6,367 nucleotides of DNA from CBDCWA01 sp046048295 (GCA_046048295.1 JBJOGJ010000226.1:1-6367), one strand, 5' to 3'. Shown: positions 1-5,462, counted from the first letter of the stretch. Translations and numbers: made by a program. Notes: a model not told the origin generated them from the letters alone.

Positions 1-1268
1 CGGGTTCGCTCGTACACCGCCACGGGCTCGGTGCCGACCGAATGGACAATGTAGTCGAGCACGTCTGAGGCGACACTTCCCCTGCTGTGCGAGAACTCGC
101 CGTTCTGCTGCATCGCTGCGACGACTTCATGATAATTCAGGGGGGAGTGCAGCGTCTCTTTCGCGATGCCTAGCAGCTTCAGGCAGCGGTCGTTCACGAT
201 CGGGATATGGCCGCTGGCATCGACCATGATGATGCCCTGGCTCATGTGCTCCAGCGTTAGCTCGAGTTCACGAGTTTTCTCCCGCAGGTGTCGTTCGCTG
301 TCGGAAAGGGCGCAGCGCGCGGTGTCGTAGCGTCGCTGCTGGAGCAGCCCGAGCCAGATGGCGAGAAGGGCCATCGCGGTCAGCAGGACGGCGACAGAAA
401 GGTAGCTCTCGCGGTTGCGGAGATATGAACTCGTGGGCTGGTCGCGGTCGGCGGACACCGCGACAACGAGAGGATAGCGGCGTACCATGCGAAACGATGT
501 GATGCGGGCATTGGTATTGGAGGTCGCTTCCTCGTCGAGGAGACCTTCGGCAGAAGTCGATATGCGGGCGAGAAGCGGTGTGCCCTCCAGGCTAGCACCC
601 AGAGAATAGGCGCGCTGGCCGCCGCTGGCACGGACGATTCCATCGTCACCAACGAGTGTGGCGGAACCACCGGCGCCAAGGTTCATCGAATGCATGAACT
701 CGCTGAAGTGACCGGGATCCAGCGAAGCCACGAGAACGCCCGCAAATCCACCATCTGCATCTGTGAAGCGGCGCGTGAATTGCACGGACCAGCGGCCGGA
801 GCGGCGACCGAGGACAGGGGCCGAGACATAGAGGGTGTCGGTCGTCGATCGTTCGTGAACGCGGAAATGGGCGCGGTCGGAAAGATCTATCGGTTCAGGT
901 TTGCTGCGGTCGAGATTGGTGGCAATGAGCCGGCCGTTGCGGTCGATAACGGCGATCTGTACCGTGAGTTCGCTGCCCAGATAGACGTTGTGGACGAGGT
1001 CCAACCAGTTCCCCCGCCTGTTCGACAGCTCATAGCTGGTGCGCAGGAACTGGAGGATCTTGTCGATCTCGGAGATCGTGCGGACGACATTCTCCTCCAA
1101 GAGCATGCTCAGGGTTTCGTTGTTCTGGGCCACTGCGCGGTGGCCTGCATCACGCTCGATCCGCAACTGGTTGCCAGTCGTCAGCCAAATCACGGCGATC
1201 ATCGAGAGGCCGAAATAGACGGAGGGATGCCAAAGAGGCCCGGCGTATCGTTCAAGTAAGCGACGCAT
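1..1268 (-). CDS. Membrane sensor with periplasmic Cache domain and cytoplasmic PAS_7 domain (partial, C-terminus off the left edge)
   Basis: The reading frame is open from an ATG at 1268 to the window edge, giving 422 residues and no stop. In order: a short cytoplasmic N-terminus, a first membrane segment at about residues 16-32 (VYFGLSMIAVIWL), a periplasmic region at about 35-285, a second membrane segment at about 288-308 (LSVAVLLTAMALLAIWLGLL), a charged coiled-coil-like linker at about 309-333, and a PAS domain from about 334 to the edge. The periplasmic part has the look of a double Cache (dCache/PDC) sensor: YVSAPVLGRRSGRWSVQFTR followed by a GGFAGVLVASLDP stretch. The PAS part starts LEHMSQGIIMVDASG, typical of PAS_7 (family knowledge). 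The protein probably binds a small periplasmic ligand and passes the signal through the membrane. The output domain is not visible; in related proteins it can be a GGDEF/EAL module or a histidine kinase, and I cannot choose. ATG 1268 is chosen because it places the first membrane segment correctly. The gap to the upstream gene is 124 bp. Confidence 0.88.
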   Translation of the reverse strand, partial: MRRLLERYAGPLWHPSVYFGLSMIAVIWLTTGNQLRIERDAGHRAVAQNNETLSMLLEENVVRTISEIDKILQFLRTSYELSNRRGNWLDLVHNVYLGSELTVQIAVIDRNGRLIATNLDRSKPEPIDLSDRAHFRVHERSTTDTLYVSAPVLGRRSGRWSVQFTRRFTDADGGFAGVLVASLDPGHFSEFMHSMNLGAGGSATLVGDDGIVRASGGQRAYSLGASLEGTPLLARISTSAEGLLDEEATSNTNARITSFRMVRRYPLVVAVSADRDQPTSSYLRNRESYLSVAVLLTAMALLAIWLGLLQQRRYDTARCALSDSERHLREKTRELELTLEHMSQGIIMVDASGHIPIVNDRCLKLLGIAKETLHSPLNYHEVVAAMQQNGEFSHSRGSVASDVLDYIVHSVGTEPVAVYERT

Positions 1269-1274
1269 TTCTAC

Positions 1275-1302
1275 TTCATCCACACAATCATTGGTGGATG
1301 AA
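1275..1302 (-). promoter_or_regulatory. Inverted repeat in the sensor leader, overlapping the likely ribosome binding site
   Basis: On the minus strand TTCATCCAC (1302-1294) and GTGGATGAA (1283-1275) are perfect 9-bp inverted arms separated by ten bases. The spacer contains CAATGATTG, which lets the stem continue past one bulged base to a tight loop. Six bases (GTAGAA) separate the repeat from the ATG at 1268. The only purine-rich Shine-Dalgarno candidate, GGATGAAG, lies in the start-proximal arm. In RNA it would therefore be paired and initiation could be hindered; as DNA it could equally be an operator. The repeat is read directly from the sequence; the function is inference. Confidence 0.5.
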
Positions 1303-1314
1303 TATTCCTATAAA

Positions 1315-1327
1315 CAATCTAAGATTG
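1315..1327. promoter_or_regulatory. Short perfect palindrome upstream of the sensor gene
   Basis: CAATCT-A-AGATTG is a perfect 6-bp inverted repeat around one central base, in the AT-rich leader 47 bp before the sensor start codon. Position and symmetry suit a dimeric regulator site near a promoter (TTTATA lies just downstream on the minus strand, about 1307-1312). There is no independent evidence, and a palindrome this short can arise by chance. Confidence 0.25.
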
Positions 1328-1361
1328 AATTGCTTTGGCGCGGATGATTTATCTTCAATGT

Positions 1362-1377
1362 CGAACGTTGGCGTTCG
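1362..1377. other. Small hairpin CGAACG-TTGG-CGTTCG after the four-cysteine protein gene
   Basis: A perfect 6-bp inverted repeat with a four-base loop lies 15 bp downstream of the stop codon of the small secreted protein gene. It could weakly terminate the usp operon or protect the 3' end of its transcript. No T-run follows it on the minus strand, so it is not a canonical intrinsic terminator. Confidence 0.25.
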
Positions 1378-1392
1378 GGCCGCCCAGGATGG

Positions 1393-1701
1393 TCACTTGC
1401 GGCAAGGAGTTGCCGTCACGGTGCAGACAATACCTTCCTGCTGCGAAACACACTTTTCGACGACGTCCGAGGCGATCGAATAGCCTGTGTAGTCCGGGCC
1501 TAGGTTCGGCGTTGACCGCACGCGGGTGCGCCAGTTCCCCCGGGCCTTGAGGAGGGCGAGCCAGCGGTAGCTGGCCGGCTCGCCAGCGGCGGTAACCGAC
1601 TGGCTGGCGCAGGTAACGGCTGCCGCCTGATAGGGCATCAAGCCCAGGAATATCGTCAGGGCAAGCAGCCTGATTGCGTGGGGGGGCGAGGTCTGCCTCA
1701 T
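1393..1701 (-). CDS. Small secreted protein with four cysteines, function unknown
   Basis: The gene encodes 102 residues. The start is ATG 1701, although the frame is open further upstream, because that ATG begins a good signal peptide: a charged start (MRQTSPPHAIR), a hydrophobic core at about 11-22, and a likely cleavage after AAA at 26-28. Upstream codons would overlap the end of the preceding stress-protein gene and add proline/arginine-rich sequence. The mature part of about 74 residues has cysteines at 31, 84, 93 and 100, consistent with two disulfides in an oxidising periplasm. It contains WRTRVRSTPNLGPDYTGYSI and ends CTVTATPCRK. I recall this style (a W..V...LGP.Y segment, then a C-terminal C.....PC) from short uncharacterised Hyphomicrobiales secreted proteins, but I know no function. 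It starts 14 bp after the universal stress protein stop, so co-transcription is likely. No strong Shine-Dalgarno is visible, so translation may be coupled. Confidence 0.7.
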   Translation of the reverse strand: MRQTSPPHAIRLLALTIFLGLMPYQAAAVTCASQSVTAAGEPASYRWLALLKARGNWRTRVRSTPNLGPDYTGYSIASDVVEKCVSQQEGIVCTVTATPCRK

Positions 1702-1715
1702 GCTCGCAAGCGGCT

Positions 1716-2546
1716 TCAGTGGCGGAACAGAACGGGCACCGGGGACGATTGTATGAGCTGGTTGGTGGCGCCACCGAAAAACATCTGCCGGAGACGGCTC
1801 TGGGTATAGGCGCCCTTCAAGATCATATCGCAGCCGAGGCGCCGGCATTCGTCAATGGCGATCTGGCCCTGGTTCTTGCCGCGGGCATTGACGGTGACGA
1901 TGTCCGCCTTGACCTCATGCTCGGCGAAATAATCCTGCAGATCGGTGGCCGGCGGGAAAAGCTCGATATCGGTCTTCGGTTCGAGGATCGAGACCTGCCT
2001 GGCGGCGCGCAGAAACATCAGCGATGCTGTCAGGGCGCGGGCGGATTCGAGGCTGGCGTTCCAATGGATGAGAATGTGCTCGCCTATGGTGGACGGGGCT
2101 TCGGGCGGCGCCATCAGGACCGGGCGGCCGCTTTCGAACAGTGCCGCTTCGAGCGTCGACATGCGTGGCTCGTTGCGACCGACGCCGGGCCGGCCAAGGA
2201 TGGTGACGTCGTGGACGCGGCCGTAGGCCCCAATCGAAATTGCGTCTACCGAAGGCTGGCTGCGCCAGATGAAACGCGCGCCATGGGCATTGGGTGTGGC
2301 TGAAACCCCGTTTTCGGCACACATGCGATCAAACGCTTCGCGGCCAGCGGCCTCGGAATCGAAATCCGGCTCATCCGGCTGGGGAAGGACGACGACGACC
2401 GGGTCGGGAGCGATGAAGTCGACGATGTTGGGCTTCAGCGCGATGCCTGTCACGCGCGATCCGAAGCGTTCTGCGGTAAGTTTCGCCGTCTTGAAGACGG
2501 AGTCCATGTACCGGTGCTGCTCAACAGGTAGAAGAATTGTCTTCAT
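1716..2546 (-). CDS. Universal stress protein with two tandem Usp domains
   Basis: The gene encodes 276 residues and no signal peptide, so the product is cytoplasmic. It starts MKTILLPVE, the usual first beta-strand of a Usp domain. Domain 1 spans about residues 1-145 and ends SGRPVLMAPP; domain 2 spans about 155-276 and ends SSPVPVLFRH. Domain 2 has the C-terminal nucleotide-binding-like segment at 243-261 (LKGAYTQSRLRQMFFGGAT). The family ATP motif is G-x2-G-x9-G-S/T. Here the position three after the first glycine (G245) is T248, but the final GG-A-T is kept, so ATP binding is possible but not assured. Such proteins support survival under oxygen limitation, starvation or oxidative stress; the particular role here is unknown. 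The start is secured by a strong Shine-Dalgarno seven bases upstream. The small secreted protein gene follows after 14 bp. Confidence 0.9.
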   Translation of the reverse strand: MKTILLPVEQHRYMDSVFKTAKLTAERFGSRVTGIALKPNIVDFIAPDPVVVVLPQPDEPDFDSEAAGREAFDRMCAENGVSATPNAHGARFIWRSQPSVDAISIGAYGRVHDVTILGRPGVGRNEPRMSTLEAALFESGRPVLMAPPEAPSTIGEHILIHWNASLESARALTASLMFLRAARQVSILEPKTDIELFPPATDLQDYFAEHEVKADIVTVNARGKNQGQIAIDECRRLGCDMILKGAYTQSRLRQMFFGGATNQLIQSSPVPVLFRH

Positions 2547-2551
2547 TCTCG

Positions 2552-2559
2552 TTTCCTCC
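2552..2559 (-). promoter_or_regulatory. Strong ribosome binding site of the universal stress protein gene
   Basis: On the minus strand GGAGGAAA is followed by CGAGA and then ATG at 2546, a near-ideal Shine-Dalgarno at standard distance. It fixes the start codon and is the strongest such site among the minus-strand genes here. Confidence 0.8.
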
Positions 2560-2593
2560 AGCGATACGGCCCGACGGAAGGCCGTTCGCAGTT

Positions 2594-2627
2594 ATTTTAT
2601 CATGTTCTCCTGCGGTTTGCCGGCAAA
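2594..2627 (-). promoter_or_regulatory. Candidate promoter elements upstream of the universal stress protein gene
   Basis: In the 115-bp gap before usp the minus strand has TAAAAT (2599-2594), five of six matches to the sigma-70 -10 box, and a 12-bp perfect palindrome TTTGCCGGCAAA (2616-2627) about 17 bases upstream. No good -35 hexamer stands at 17 bp; the palindrome could replace it as an activator or repressor site. I saw no FixK/FNR box (TTGAT-N4-ATCAA) here, although usp genes are often controlled that way. This is a weak assignment from position and composition. Confidence 0.25.
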
Positions 2628-2661
2628 ATCGTTGATGCGGCTTCAGAAATGCGCGTCCCGC

Positions 2662-3399
2662 TCAGAACTTCTGAACAACATTCAATGTGGCGTAGGGGCT
2701 ATCGGGCTGTTCGATGTCGCCTGAGATGCCGCCGGAGAGGGCAATCTCCCCACGGGTCCATTCATAGCGGGCGAAGGCCCCGATGCGGCCGCCGGTGAAT
2801 TCGCGGTTTCCATAGCCGCCTGCCTCGGGGCCGACCGAGAGCTTCGGCATCAAGCGATATCCATAGCGTAAGCGGCTCGAGAAGTCGCCGTGGGCGGTCG
2901 AAAACGAGAGATCGGCCGAGGCCCAGGAGCGGTCCGTCACATTCAGCCAACCTTCCAGGATCGCCTTGACGCCGAACTTTTCACCGAACACGTCGTTGGC
3001 CGGGTCGAATGGAGAAAGCGTGTGTTCGCTCCATGTGCCGCCGGCAAAGGCCTTGAGGGTCGCCGGGCCGACGGTCCACTGGTAGCCGACCAGCAGGTCC
3101 ACAAAGGCGCTCCGGCCGTGGATGCGGCTGTGGCGCGGGGAACCCAGGAAGGGGACGCCGGCGGTGTAGTCATATCCGCCGCCGCCGGCCACGGCACGCA
3201 GGCGAAGGCCATCTGAGTTAAGTGTCGTGAACGGTGCGAGATTGAAGCCTGCGTAGACCGACGTGGCATTTGCCGTGGTGTCGATGCCGGACCAAAGCTC
3301 ATAGCCCGGGTGTGCCCCTGAGGCGGGCGGCTCGGCTGTGGCGGGCGTGGTCAAGCAGGTGCAAGCATAGAATGCGGCGACCGCAACCAGGCCGCGCAC
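2662..3399 (-). CDS. bcsS: BcsS-family outer-membrane beta-barrel protein (cellulose biosynthesis protein BcsS family)
   Basis: The gene encodes 245 residues from a GTG codon. A TGA lies in frame 45 bases upstream, no ATG intervenes, and no other start precedes the signal peptide. Residues 1-22 form the signal peptide, with likely cleavage after PATA. The mature protein alternates hydrophobic and polar residues, is rich in Gly and aromatics, and ends VVQKF; a C-terminal Phe is the usual BAM recognition residue of outer-membrane barrels. Family-like segments are YELWSGID (34-41), SVYAGFNLAPF, LRLRAVAGGGGYDYT, FVDLLVGYQW, GVKAILEGWLNV and GYRLMPKLSVGPEAGGYG. I recognise these from the family annotated as BcsS in Hyphomicrobiales. 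The name reflects co-occurrence with cellulose synthase genes; the biochemical role is not established, and no bcsA/bcsB is present here. It lies 115 bp before usp and 201 bp after the ialB-like gene, so it is probably a separate unit. Confidence 0.82.
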   Translation of the reverse strand: MRGLVAVAAFYACTCLTTPATAEPPASGAHPGYELWSGIDTTANATSVYAGFNLAPFTTLNSDGLRLRAVAGGGGYDYTAGVPFLGSPRHSRIHGRSAFVDLLVGYQWTVGPATLKAFAGGTWSEHTLSPFDPANDVFGEKFGVKAILEGWLNVTDRSWASADLSFSTAHGDFSSRLRYGYRLMPKLSVGPEAGGYGNREFTGGRIGAFARYEWTRGEIALSGGISGDIEQPDSPYATLNVVQKF

Positions 3400-3600
3400 T
3401 CCCCACCAGCCGTTCGGGACCGGTGGGTGGTCCAGAACTCATACCAACGCAAGACTCGCATATACAGGCCCGCTCCCGCGGTTAACCAACCGTATATGTT
3501 CGCAGGCGTGATATCTTCTCAAGTATAAAATGCAGGCTGCGGAGTTTAGAGTGCGGTTTCTACTTTTGGTTTTATTTTTATATTTTTCAATCCAAAGTAG
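3400..3600 (-). promoter_or_regulatory. Leader and promoter region of the BcsS gene
   Basis: These 201 bases separate the 3' end of the ialB-like gene from the GTG start of bcsS, and I see no gene in them. The part near ialB (about 3560-3600) is strikingly AT-rich. On the minus strand a TTGAGA (about 3522-3517) could be a -35 element, with CATATA some 18 bases further as a poor -10. A purine-rich GTGGGGA abuts the GTG start directly, unusually close for a Shine-Dalgarno, so translation may be inefficient. These elements are suggestions only. Confidence 0.3.
3560..3600. other. AT-rich stem-loop immediately after the ialB-like gene
   Basis: CTACTTTTGG (3560-3569) and CCAAAGTAG (3592-3600) are inverted repeats: nine pairs with one bulged T. 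They flank a 22-base loop made almost only of A and T. The structure touches the TAA stop (3603-3601). It may mark the 3' end of the ialB transcript or an AT-rich upstream element for bcsS. It lacks the GC-rich stem plus T-run of an intrinsic terminator. Confidence 0.35.
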
Positions 3601-4149
3601 TTACTTGGCCGCAAGAGCTTCATAGGCCTTAGAAAACCCGTTCATCGAAATTGGAATTCCGATGCCGGCTTCTTCCGTCTGGTAGACGATAAAGACCGCG
3701 GTCTTCGAGGTCTTGAGCTTGCCGAGCAAGTCGTCGCCAATCGCAATCTGCGCAATGCAGGCGTCCGGCGTGCAGCGCAGGAAGGGGAAAGGCAGGCACG
3801 TGCCGGTCGCGGCCTTGCCGAAGCAGACGTCGTTGTCGTCCAGCTTCACGCGCAAGCCCTGGGGCAGAAGTACACCGAGCGGTGCAAAGATGCGAATTGC
3901 GCGTGCGCCACCGTCATACTGCTGAAACTGAATGACGAGGCCGACGTTGCTGCGGTCCTCAGCCATGACGTTCTGCACCAGACCGCAGATGCGGCTGCTG
4001 CCGCTGGCGGGCGGCTTGCACACGACCTGCCAATCGCCGTGCCGGGCTTCGACCTTGTGGTCGGTGAGCGGCTGCGCGGAAGCGGTTGCGCACCACAAGA
4101 GCGCAAGGGCCGGGAAGATGACGACGAGTGCTCTTTGGAATCCGATCAT
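3601..4149 (-). CDS. IalB-family (invasion-associated locus B) periplasmic protein
   Basis: The gene encodes 182 residues. ATG 4149 is the first possible start, with an in-frame TGA 21 bases upstream. Residues 1-25 form a signal peptide with a hydrophobic core (ALVVIFPALALLW) and cleavage at ASA-Q. The mature domain has the IalB hallmarks: HGDWQVVCKPP at 37-47, an RIFAPLGVLLPQGLRVKLDD block around 86-105, and ISMNGFSKAYEAL near the end. There are six mature cysteines (44, 55, 109, 118, 126, 131), so up to three disulfides are likely in the periplasm. The family is named after a Bartonella protein linked to erythrocyte invasion. Paralogues are common in free-living Hyphomicrobiales, where their role is unknown, so this is not evidence of pathogenicity. 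No clear Shine-Dalgarno precedes the start. The gene is divergent from coxBA and shares the upstream region with it. Confidence 0.87.
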   Translation of the reverse strand: MIGFQRALVVIFPALALLWCATASAQPLTDHKVEARHGDWQVVCKPPASGSSRICGLVQNVMAEDRSNVGLVIQFQQYDGGARAIRIFAPLGVLLPQGLRVKLDDNDVCFGKAATGTCLPFPFLRCTPDACIAQIAIGDDLLGKLKTSKTAVFIVYQTEEAGIGIPISMNGFSKAYEALAAK

Positions 4150-4227
4150 GAGCTGGCCAGGTTGAATTCAGGCGGTCGAGGCGTGAGGTCGATCAAAAAT
4201 CAGGCTGAAATGGGACCAGAGGCATAG

Positions 4228-4293
4228 CATTGCCGATCAAGGCAGTGCATAAGCGAACATTGCGAATTTGTCGCGCGGAGAAATGCACATTGC
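4228..4293 (+). repeat. Three CATTGC motifs at exact 30-bp spacing
   Basis: CATTGC occurs at 4228-4233, 4258-4263 and 4288-4293. The second and third share the longer ACATTGCG. The intervening bases are not conserved, so this is not a simple tandem duplication. Spacing near three helical turns places the motifs on roughly one face of the DNA, as for an array of regulator sites. Expansion to a fourth copy fails at 4318 (ACTTGA). Confidence 0.45.
4262..4274. promoter_or_regulatory. Candidate RegR/ActR/PrrA-type response-regulator site
   Basis: GCGA-ATTTG-TCGC is a perfect 4-bp inverted repeat with a five-base spacer. The right half, GTCGC, matches the half-site of the redox regulators RegA/PrrA/ActR/RegR (GCGNC-N-GNCGC type); the left half has GCGAA where GCGNC is expected. 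These regulators control terminal oxidase genes in alphaproteobacteria, so position upstream of coxB is apt. It is a single imperfect site, so the call is tentative. Confidence 0.3.
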
Positions 4294-4466
4294 GCGTGCA
4301 AATGCCGCATGACAGCGACTTGAGACATGAGCACGCATATTGTTGTGTGAATGTGAGTACAGCCGCCGACTTCGCGTGCGGCAGCGGGATGTGGACGGGG
4401 CTCCGGCGGGGCCATGCCATGATCCCGGAATCGGCAGCATCTGGGACAGTGGATCAGGGCACGAGC

Positions 4467-5462
4467 ATGGGAATGGGGATCTTTACGGGCCGGATCGCGG
4501 CCGCCATCGGGGCTGGCCTGACGGTGCTTCTGTTCAGCGTCACAGCTTGGGCAGGCATGGGGCAGCCATCGCCAAAGCAGATGACGATGCAGGAGGCGGC
4601 AACGCCGGTCGCAACGGAAATTCACAGGTTCCATGATCTTGTGAACCTGATCATCATCGCGATTGCGATTTTCGTGCTGATCCTGCTCGCGATCGTCATC
4701 TTCAGGTTCAACGAGAAATCGAATCCGGAACCCTCGCGGGTCACGCACAACACCCTGCTCGAGGTGGTGTGGACGGTGGTTCCGATCATCATCCTGGTGG
4801 TCATCGCCATTCCGTCGTTCAAACTGCTCTACCTGCAGTACTCGTATCCAAAGCCGGATGTCACGATCAAGGCCGTCGGAAACACGTGGTATTGGGAGCA
4901 CCAGTATCCGGACCACGGCAACTTCTCGGTCACGTCGACCATCGTGCGCGATGGCGACCTGCTGCTCAAGAAGCTCGGCCAGGAAGAATTTGACAAGCGC
5001 TATGCGAGCCTCGAGGGCAGCGAGCGCGAGCGCCGGCTGCATGGTGACGCGGCAGCGTTGTGGAAGGAGTTCGGACAGCCGAGGCTGCTGGCGGTCGACA
5101 ACGACATCGCGGTGCCGGTCGGCAAGGTGGTGCACGTGCTCGTCACCTCGAACGACGTCATCCACAACTGGACCATCCCGTCGTTCGGCTCGAAGGTCGA
5201 TGCGGTGCCCGGTCGTATTACAGCGACGTGGTTCAAGGCCGAAAAAGAGGGCGTGTTCTACGGACAGTGCTCGGAACTGTGCGGCAAGGACCATGCCTTC
5301 ATGCCGATAGCTGTCAGGGTGGTGAGCCAGCAGGTCTTCGACCAGTGGGTGGCTGCCCACAAGGGCGGGGAGGCCGGCAAGGCCCAGGGCATACTCCTCA
5401 AAGCAGCCAAAGACGCCGGGCTGAAGCAGCAGCTCGCGGATGCAGGTTCGCGCGCGCAGTAA
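4467..5462 (+). CDS. coxB: Cytochrome c oxidase subunit II (aa3-type), CuA protein
   Basis: From ATG 4467 the product is 331 residues. It receives electrons from cytochrome c at the binuclear CuA centre and passes them to heme a of subunit I; the CuA domain faces the periplasm. Residues 1-29 form a signal peptide (cleavage after TAWA). Membrane helices lie at about 57-80 and 99-121. The aromatic patch TWYW (140-143) is the usual cytochrome c electron entry. All CuA ligands are present: H233, C268, E270 (carbonyl), C272, H276 and M279, in the pattern C-S-E-L-C-x3-H-x2-M. E51 may match the K-channel entrance glutamate (inference). Residues 165-204 are a charged stretch longer than in the homologues I know. 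The C-terminus has no CxxCH, so this is not a caa3 fusion. Start choice: ATG 4467 and ATG 4473 fit the signal peptide; ATG 4419 is a weaker option. An AGGG lies about ten bases before 4467. coxA follows after 55 bp. Confidence 0.95.
   Translation: MGMGIFTGRIAAAIGAGLTVLLFSVTAWAGMGQPSPKQMTMQEAATPVATEIHRFHDLVNLIIIAIAIFVLILLAIVIFRFNEKSNPEPSRVTHNTLLEVVWTVVPIIILVVIAIPSFKLLYLQYSYPKPDVTIKAVGNTWYWEHQYPDHGNFSVTSTIVRDGDLLLKKLGQEEFDKRYASLEGSERERRLHGDAAALWKEFGQPRLLAVDNDIAVPVGKVVHVLVTSNDVIHNWTIPSFGSKVDAVPGRITATWFKAEKEGVFYGQCSELCGKDHAFMPIAVRVVSQQVFDQWVAAHKGGEAGKAQGILLKAAKDAGLKQQLADAGSRAQ

Larger units (their letters stand above)
4150..4466. promoter_or_regulatory. Divergent intergenic region between the ialB-like gene and coxBA
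   Basis: I accept no gene in these 317 bases, although a plus-strand frame continuous with coxB is open from 4230. That upstream stretch encodes a cysteine-, histidine- and arginine-rich peptide unlike any CoxB N-terminus, so I treat it as non-coding. The region must carry promoters for both directions. Visible structure: three CATTGC motifs spaced 30 bp apart, an inverted repeat GCGA-N5-TCGC, a palindromic TGCAC-N7-GTGCA (4284-4300), and a TTGAGA (4320-4325) that could be a -35 element for coxB, without a convincing -10. There is no TTGAT-N4-ATCAA FixK/FNR box. Confidence 0.6.

Noticed and set aside
690..1259. Plus-strand open frame of 189 codons in the left part
   Set aside because: It is antisense to the Cache sensor, whose minus-strand frame is open over the full 1268 bases with membrane segments and recognised domains.
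1393..1848. Longer version of the small secreted protein beginning at 1848
   Set aside because: It would overlap about 130 bases of the stress protein gene and bury the signal peptide internally; the start at 1701 is better.
1674..2303. Plus-strand open frame of 209 codons
   Set aside because: It is antisense to the universal stress protein gene, which has a strong ribosome binding site and clear family motifs.
2642..2675. Inverted repeats around the bcsS stop codon (TTCAGAA/TTCTGAA and TCAGAA-C-TTCTGA) as a terminator
   Set aside because: The arms are short and AT-balanced, two alternatives compete, no T-run follows, and part lies in coding sequence.
3479..3492. CGGTT-AACC-AACCG inverted repeat upstream of bcsS
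   Set aside because: Five-base arms are too short to distinguish from chance, with no supporting context.
4150..4466. FixK/FNR box upstream of coxB or ialB
   Set aside because: ATCAA half-sites occur near 4191 and 4236, but neither has a TTGAT partner four bases away.
4200..5360. Long minus-strand open frame of 386 codons opposite coxB
   Set aside because: It is antisense to a certain CoxB; its His/Arg/Asp-rich translation has no recognisable domain and arises from GC-rich codon use on the other strand.
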